Shown: positions 58,904-62,086 of the stretch, one piece after another
Position numbering within the stretch: the stretch's first letter is position 1
How the letters are laid out: the number at the start of each line of letters is the position of its first letter
Assembly: GCF_009569385.1 (NCBI RefSeq)
Contig: NZ_WBOF01000008.1
Location: 1-62,086 of the forward strand
From: Streptomyces kaniharaensis
GTDB taxonomy: Bacteria > Actinomycetota > Actinomycetes > Streptomycetales > Streptomycetaceae
Length of the DNA: 62,086 nt
Reading direction: 5' to 3'
Translations under genes and position numbers: made by a program
Notes under the pieces: model-generated
Told to the model about the DNA's origin: nothing
What the model saw: only the letters and a program-made list of their open reading frames with translations
The model's database searches: none

Positions 58904-59566
58904 CAGCTGTTGATCTCCTTGGTCGTGGTGGTGCTCGCCGGGGTCAGCTGGGGCAGCCCAGTGCCGGCCAGCATCGCAGCCTGGAACGTCGCCGGGTCGA
59001 GCGTCTGCCGGTGGTCGATCGCCTGCGCGAGCATCAGCCCGTAGGTGAGCGCCTGGGCCTGGACGGTGGCCTGGAGCCGCGCGGTCTCGACATCGGCCAG
59101 CCGGTTGACCTGGGTCAACTGCAGCTCGTGCCACCGGGCCTCGGCCCGCTCGCGGCGGTGCGCCAGTGCCGCGCGGTGACGGAGTAGACCAGCACGGTGC
59201 GACCAGCCACAGGATCGCGGCCAGCGCCCAGCTGCTGGTGTAGGCGGCAACCCCGATCAACGCGAACGAACCGGAGGCGGCGAACGCCACGGCCGTGATG
59301 ACCTCGTGGCCGTGCTCCTTCGACGCCGAGACAACCCCGTGGAAGGTGCTCCGGCGGACAACGCGAGCATCAGAGCGACGTCCCCCCAGCTGCCCGCGGC
59401 CCCTGGTCGTGCCAGATCCGGCCAGCACCAGCGCGGTCGTGGTGCTGAGGAAGGCGCCACGCGCCGCCGTAGCGGGTGACCAGTAGGTGCCCGCGCTCAT
59501 GATCTGCGGCGGCTGGGCGGGGACCAGCGGGGTAACAGTCGTCGGCTGCCAGTGGTGCGGGGTCAT
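58903..59566 (-). pseudogene. 223-aa membrane protein, copy 2, frameshifted
   Basis: Eight bases shorter than 14537-15208, with several scattered deletions between 59150 and 59490. Confidence 0.7.
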
Positions 59567-60028
59567 CTCGTGAGCTCCATCTGCTGGTCTCGGTCGTCGT
59601 GCTGTCGGGGGTGGGCTGGGGGGCGGAGGAGACTTCCTCGGCCTCCTCCGCGCTCCGGTCGGTGCGGCGGGCGGAGAGTTCGGCGGCGTGCTTCACCGCG
59701 GCCTCCAGCTCCGGGCCGGAGGGCCCGGCCCCGGGCTGGCCGGGTACCACTCGGGCCCGTTGGGGCGTGGACGGTCAGCTCCCCGGGGTTGCGGTGCCGG
59801 CCGGGCTGGGCCCGATCTCGGCGACCATCCGGCCCCGGTAGATCACCTGCCGTCGTCGGTGACCTGGAACGCCCGGCTGGTGGCGGCCTGGCCGGGCGGG
59901 ATGGTCTGGGCGGGGTGAGGGGGTCTGGCAGATCCGCTGTCCGTCGATCGCCAGCCCCTGGTGGTCGAGCACGACGTGGTGGCCGGAGCGCTCGATCACC
60001 AGGCGCGGCTCTCCTCGTACCGGCTCAC
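59563..60028 (-). pseudogene. 157-aa protein, copy 2, frameshifted
   Basis: Shortened and frame-broken version of 15205-15678. Confidence 0.7.
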
Positions 60029-60205
60029 GACTCGGTGGCCGTCTCGCCGGGCCGTCTCGACGGCGGCCAGCCGCTGGCGGAGGCCTGCGGGGCAGGCAGC
60101 GCGGGCCGCCGGCGGCGGCCGGCTTCTCCGCCGGCCGCCCCTCGGCGCCGTCCGCGGGGAACAGCGCCACTGCTCGCCGGTGAACGGCACGACCTTGCGC
60201 TTCAC
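60025..60205 (-). pseudogene. 62-aa protein, copy 2, frameshifted
   Basis: Shortened and frame-broken version of 15675-15863. Confidence 0.6.
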
Positions 60206-60557
60206 TCCGTCCACCGCCACGCGGTGAGCTCGTACATCTCGCAGCACGGTCAGCCGGATCTCCGCTCCTGCCCGGCCTCGTCGCGACCAGCGCGGCGGGC
60301 GGGCTCGAGCGGCGCTCGACCAGTTCCAGCGTCCGGCCGCGCGGCCAGTCGCCGAGCGAGTCGAACTCCGGGCGGAGGGTCCACAGCTGGCCGGGCTGGC
60401 GAGCAGGGTCACGTCCCCCTCGGCCAGCCGCCGGCGGACCTCGCGGCGGGCCTGCAGCGCGCCGAGCCGGTCCTGGATCATCAGCTCCCGGTGCGGAGGT
60501 GGCGGAAGCGGCCCTCCTCGTACGGGTCAGCAGTTCCTCCAGCGCGATGGGGGTCAT
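60202..60557 (-). pseudogene. 120-aa protein, copy 2, frameshifted
   Basis: Shortened and frame-broken version of 15860-16222. Confidence 0.65.
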
Positions 60558-60847
60558 GCCCACACCTCCCGCCGGAGCGCCGGCGCCGGTACAGGTGCAG
60601 GGCACCCGGCCAGCTCGGCGGAGATCAGCGCCGTGCCGACCAGCACGGCGAGCGGGCGGGCCTGCAGGAACAGCACGGCCGGGGCGAGCACCAGCGCGTA
60701 CCCGGCGGCGGCGGCCAGCCGGTGCGCGGCGGTGGCGGAGTGGGTGAGCGCGGCGACGACGCCGAGCACGGCGGCGAGCATCGCGGTCATGGCGATGACC
60801 TGCTGGCGGGGCTGGAGGGCCGTCTGGACGACGCGGAAGCGGTACAT
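60554..60847 (-). pseudogene. 99-aa membrane protein, copy 2, frameshifted
   Basis: Six bases shorter than 16219-16518; the middle membrane segment and the C-terminus are altered. Confidence 0.65.
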
Positions 60848-61164
60848 CAGCGCGCCACCTTCCAGTCCGTCAGCAGCGGCCAGCTCGGGGCGTCCGCGAC
60901 GGCGGCCGAGCACGCGGCCATCCGGGCGGCGGCCTCGGTCGGGTACTCGCCGAACTCGCTGGCCACCCGGCCCTGTCGGGCCTCCTCGCCGATCGTGTGC
61001 ACGATCGCCCGCACCAGCGGGCGGATCAGCGCGCGGGGCTCGTCGGCGATCTCGGCGGTCGTCATGTCGGAGCTGAACAGAGCGGCGGCGGCCCAGCGGC
61101 GGAAGCCCTCGCCGGACAGGCCGAGCTCGTTCAAGGGGATCAGGTTCGTGTCGAAGTGCGGCAC
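60847..61164 (-). CDS. 105-aa protein, copy 2, intact
   Basis: Identical to 16518-16835. Confidence 0.75.
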   Translation of the reverse strand: MPHFDTNLIPLNELGLSGEGFRRWAAAALFSSDMTTAEIADEPRALIRPLVRAIVHTIGEEARQGRVASEFGEYPTEAAARMAACSAAVADAPSWPLLTDWKVAR

Positions 61165-61229
61165 TGCAGCCTCCTGGGGCTGCCGCCGGGCGGTCCGTGC
61201 CGCCCGGCGGGCTGGTGACGGACGGGCGG

Positions 61230-61410
61230 TCAGTACCGCTGGGGGACGCCGGGGGCGGGGCTGCCCACGCGCCGGCGGACTCGTTGCCGTGCGCCAGGCC
61301 GGTGGCCCGCTGCTCGGCGCACGCCCGCGGCGGTCGTCGGCGCTGGCCTGGTGGCTGCGGTAGTCCTGCTGGCACTGCTCCAGCAGGGTCGGGGCCTCGG
61401 TGGCGCTCAT
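61230..61410 (-). pseudogene. 60-aa protein, copy 2, frameshifted
   Basis: Two bases shorter than 16902-17084. Confidence 0.6.
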
Positions 61411-61632
61411 CGGGTCACGCCACGATGTCCACGGCCGCGAGGGAGCACACGGGGCAGTGCGTCACGGACAGCTCGCCGTCCCGCCGGCGCACGGCCACGG
61501 TGCGGAAGTCCGCGCAGTTGCTGCAGTGGGCGGGCGGATGCGGCCCCAGCGCGATCACGCGCTGGCCGACCGCGCCGGCTTGCGGTTGACCACCATCAGG
61601 TGGCGTCGGGGGGGCCTGACAGAATGGGCCAT
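61407..61632 (-). pseudogene. Zinc-ribbon protein, copy 2, frameshifted
   Basis: Two bases shorter than 17081-17308. Confidence 0.65.
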
Positions 61633-61904
61633 GACTGTTCCCTCCAAGGGGGATCGGTCCACGTCCCGGGGGCGCTCGAACGCCTGCCGGAACTGAGGGA
61701 GTCGGGCCGCCAAGCCCGGCTCCCTCGCTTGTATCTCCATTGAACGCCCCGTCAGTCAGTCTGTCAACAACACAACTTGCTGACTTGTTGACTGATCTGG
61801 TGTACGCTTGATCTGCAAGCTAGGCCGTCCGCTTGTCGGTCCGATCGACAGTCAGTTGCTCTTACGCTACCCGGAACCGACTAACCGATAGGAGTGAACC
61901 TGAC

Positions 61905-62086
61905 ATGTCGCTGCTTCTGTCGCCGGTGTGGCAACCCGGATCTTCGTCTTCTGCAACCAGAAGGGCGGGGTCGGCAAGACGTCACTGACCGCCGGGTTCG
62001 CGGGCGACTTGGCCGGGCGAGGGCTGCGGGTTCTCGTCATCGACCTGACCCCGCAGGGCAACATCACGGTGTGGCTGGTGCCGGCC
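61905..62086 (+). pseudogene. parA: parA, copy 2, truncated by the window end and frameshifted
   Basis: ATG 61905. One G is missing near 61925, and the window stops at the codons for the VWLVPA segment (about residue 60). The full gene is at 17585-18391. Confidence 0.8.

Larger units (their letters stand above)
44375..62086. repeat. Terminal direct redundancy, copy 2 of 2
   Basis: Repeats 1-17767. It is indel-free relative to coding frames up to about 56.59 kb, then loses about 53 bases net by 62086, nearly all single G or C deletions that increase toward the window end. This is the pattern of low-coverage long-read sequence at a contig edge. Confidence 0.95.

Noticed and set aside
56013..61632. 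A run of decaying pseudogenes
   Set aside because: Intact versions exist in copy 1, and the defects are single G/C deletions increasing toward the window end, typical of edge sequencing error.
1..62086. Linear Streptomyces plasmid with terminal repeats
   Set aside because: The end repeats are direct, not inverted, and no telomere palindromes or tap/tpg-like genes are seen. A circle with overlapping contig ends explains the data.

Overview
This is high-GC actinobacterial plasmid DNA, most like a Streptomyces or Kitasatospora plasmid. The evidence is GTG/ATG starts with GGAGG-type ribosome sites, 1-4 base gene overlaps, and protein families typical of Streptomyces plasmids: ParA, DUF2637, a MobF relaxase, a VirD4/TraG coupling protein, a RapZ-C-like protein, a NERD protein and a BldD/XRE-type regulator. 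There are no rRNA or tRNA genes, no CRISPR array and no chromosomal housekeeping genes.

The window is not a linear region. Bases 1-17767 recur at 44375-62086, so it reads as one circular molecule of about 44.37 kb plus about 17.7 kb read a second time (an untrimmed assembly overlap). The offset is +44374 at base 1, +44372 from about 2.6 to 12.2 kb, and +44319 at the end. Disagreements between the copies are nearly all single-base homopolymer indels and cluster at the two window edges. The true sequence is best taken from copy 2 for tniQ/tnsC (44896-48055) and from copy 1 for 12.2-17.8 kb.

Layout of the circle (copy-1 coordinates). (1) 402-8526: a complete Tn7-like transposon (tnsA, tnsB, tnsC and a large tniQ, with a TmrB-like resistance gene as cargo) with exact TG...CA ends and a 5-bp GACTC target duplication. 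A second, 843-bp element (7611-8453) is nested inside it. It has its own TG...CA ends, its own ACTAC duplication, the same end architecture, a diverged binding-site core and one gene of unknown function. (2) 8.6-12.4 kb: a plus-strand set of small genes, including a DnaQ-like exonuclease, a cysteine-rich 55-aa protein and a NERD membrane protein, with palindromic operators around the first gene. (3) 13.0-17.3 kb: a tightly overlapping minus-strand operon of eleven small, mostly unknown genes, including two membrane proteins and a zinc ribbon. (4) 17.6-23.2 kb: parA, a ribbon-helix-helix partner, a DUF2637 membrane protein, a VirD4/TraG-like coupling protein and a DUF4913-like protein. (5) 23.2-35.7 kb, minus strand: an 1863-aa MobF relaxase-helicase with a likely oriT region upstream (143-bp direct repeats and a T-depleted tract), a degenerate SprT-like zincin, a RapZ-C-like protein, an HNH protein and HTH/zinc-finger proteins with operator arrays. 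(6) 35.9-44.0 kb: an Mrr-like membrane protein, an XRE regulator, a caspase-fold-like protein without catalytic residues, a winged-helix protein (best replication candidate) and a KfrA-like coiled-coil protein with an 11-bp inverted-repeat operator.

Together the backbone encodes partition (ParA plus RHH; possibly KfrA-like), conjugative processing (relaxase plus coupling protein, but no recognisable VirB4/VirB6 channel genes and no TraB/FtsK translocase) and many small accessory proteins. No standard replication initiator is recognisable.
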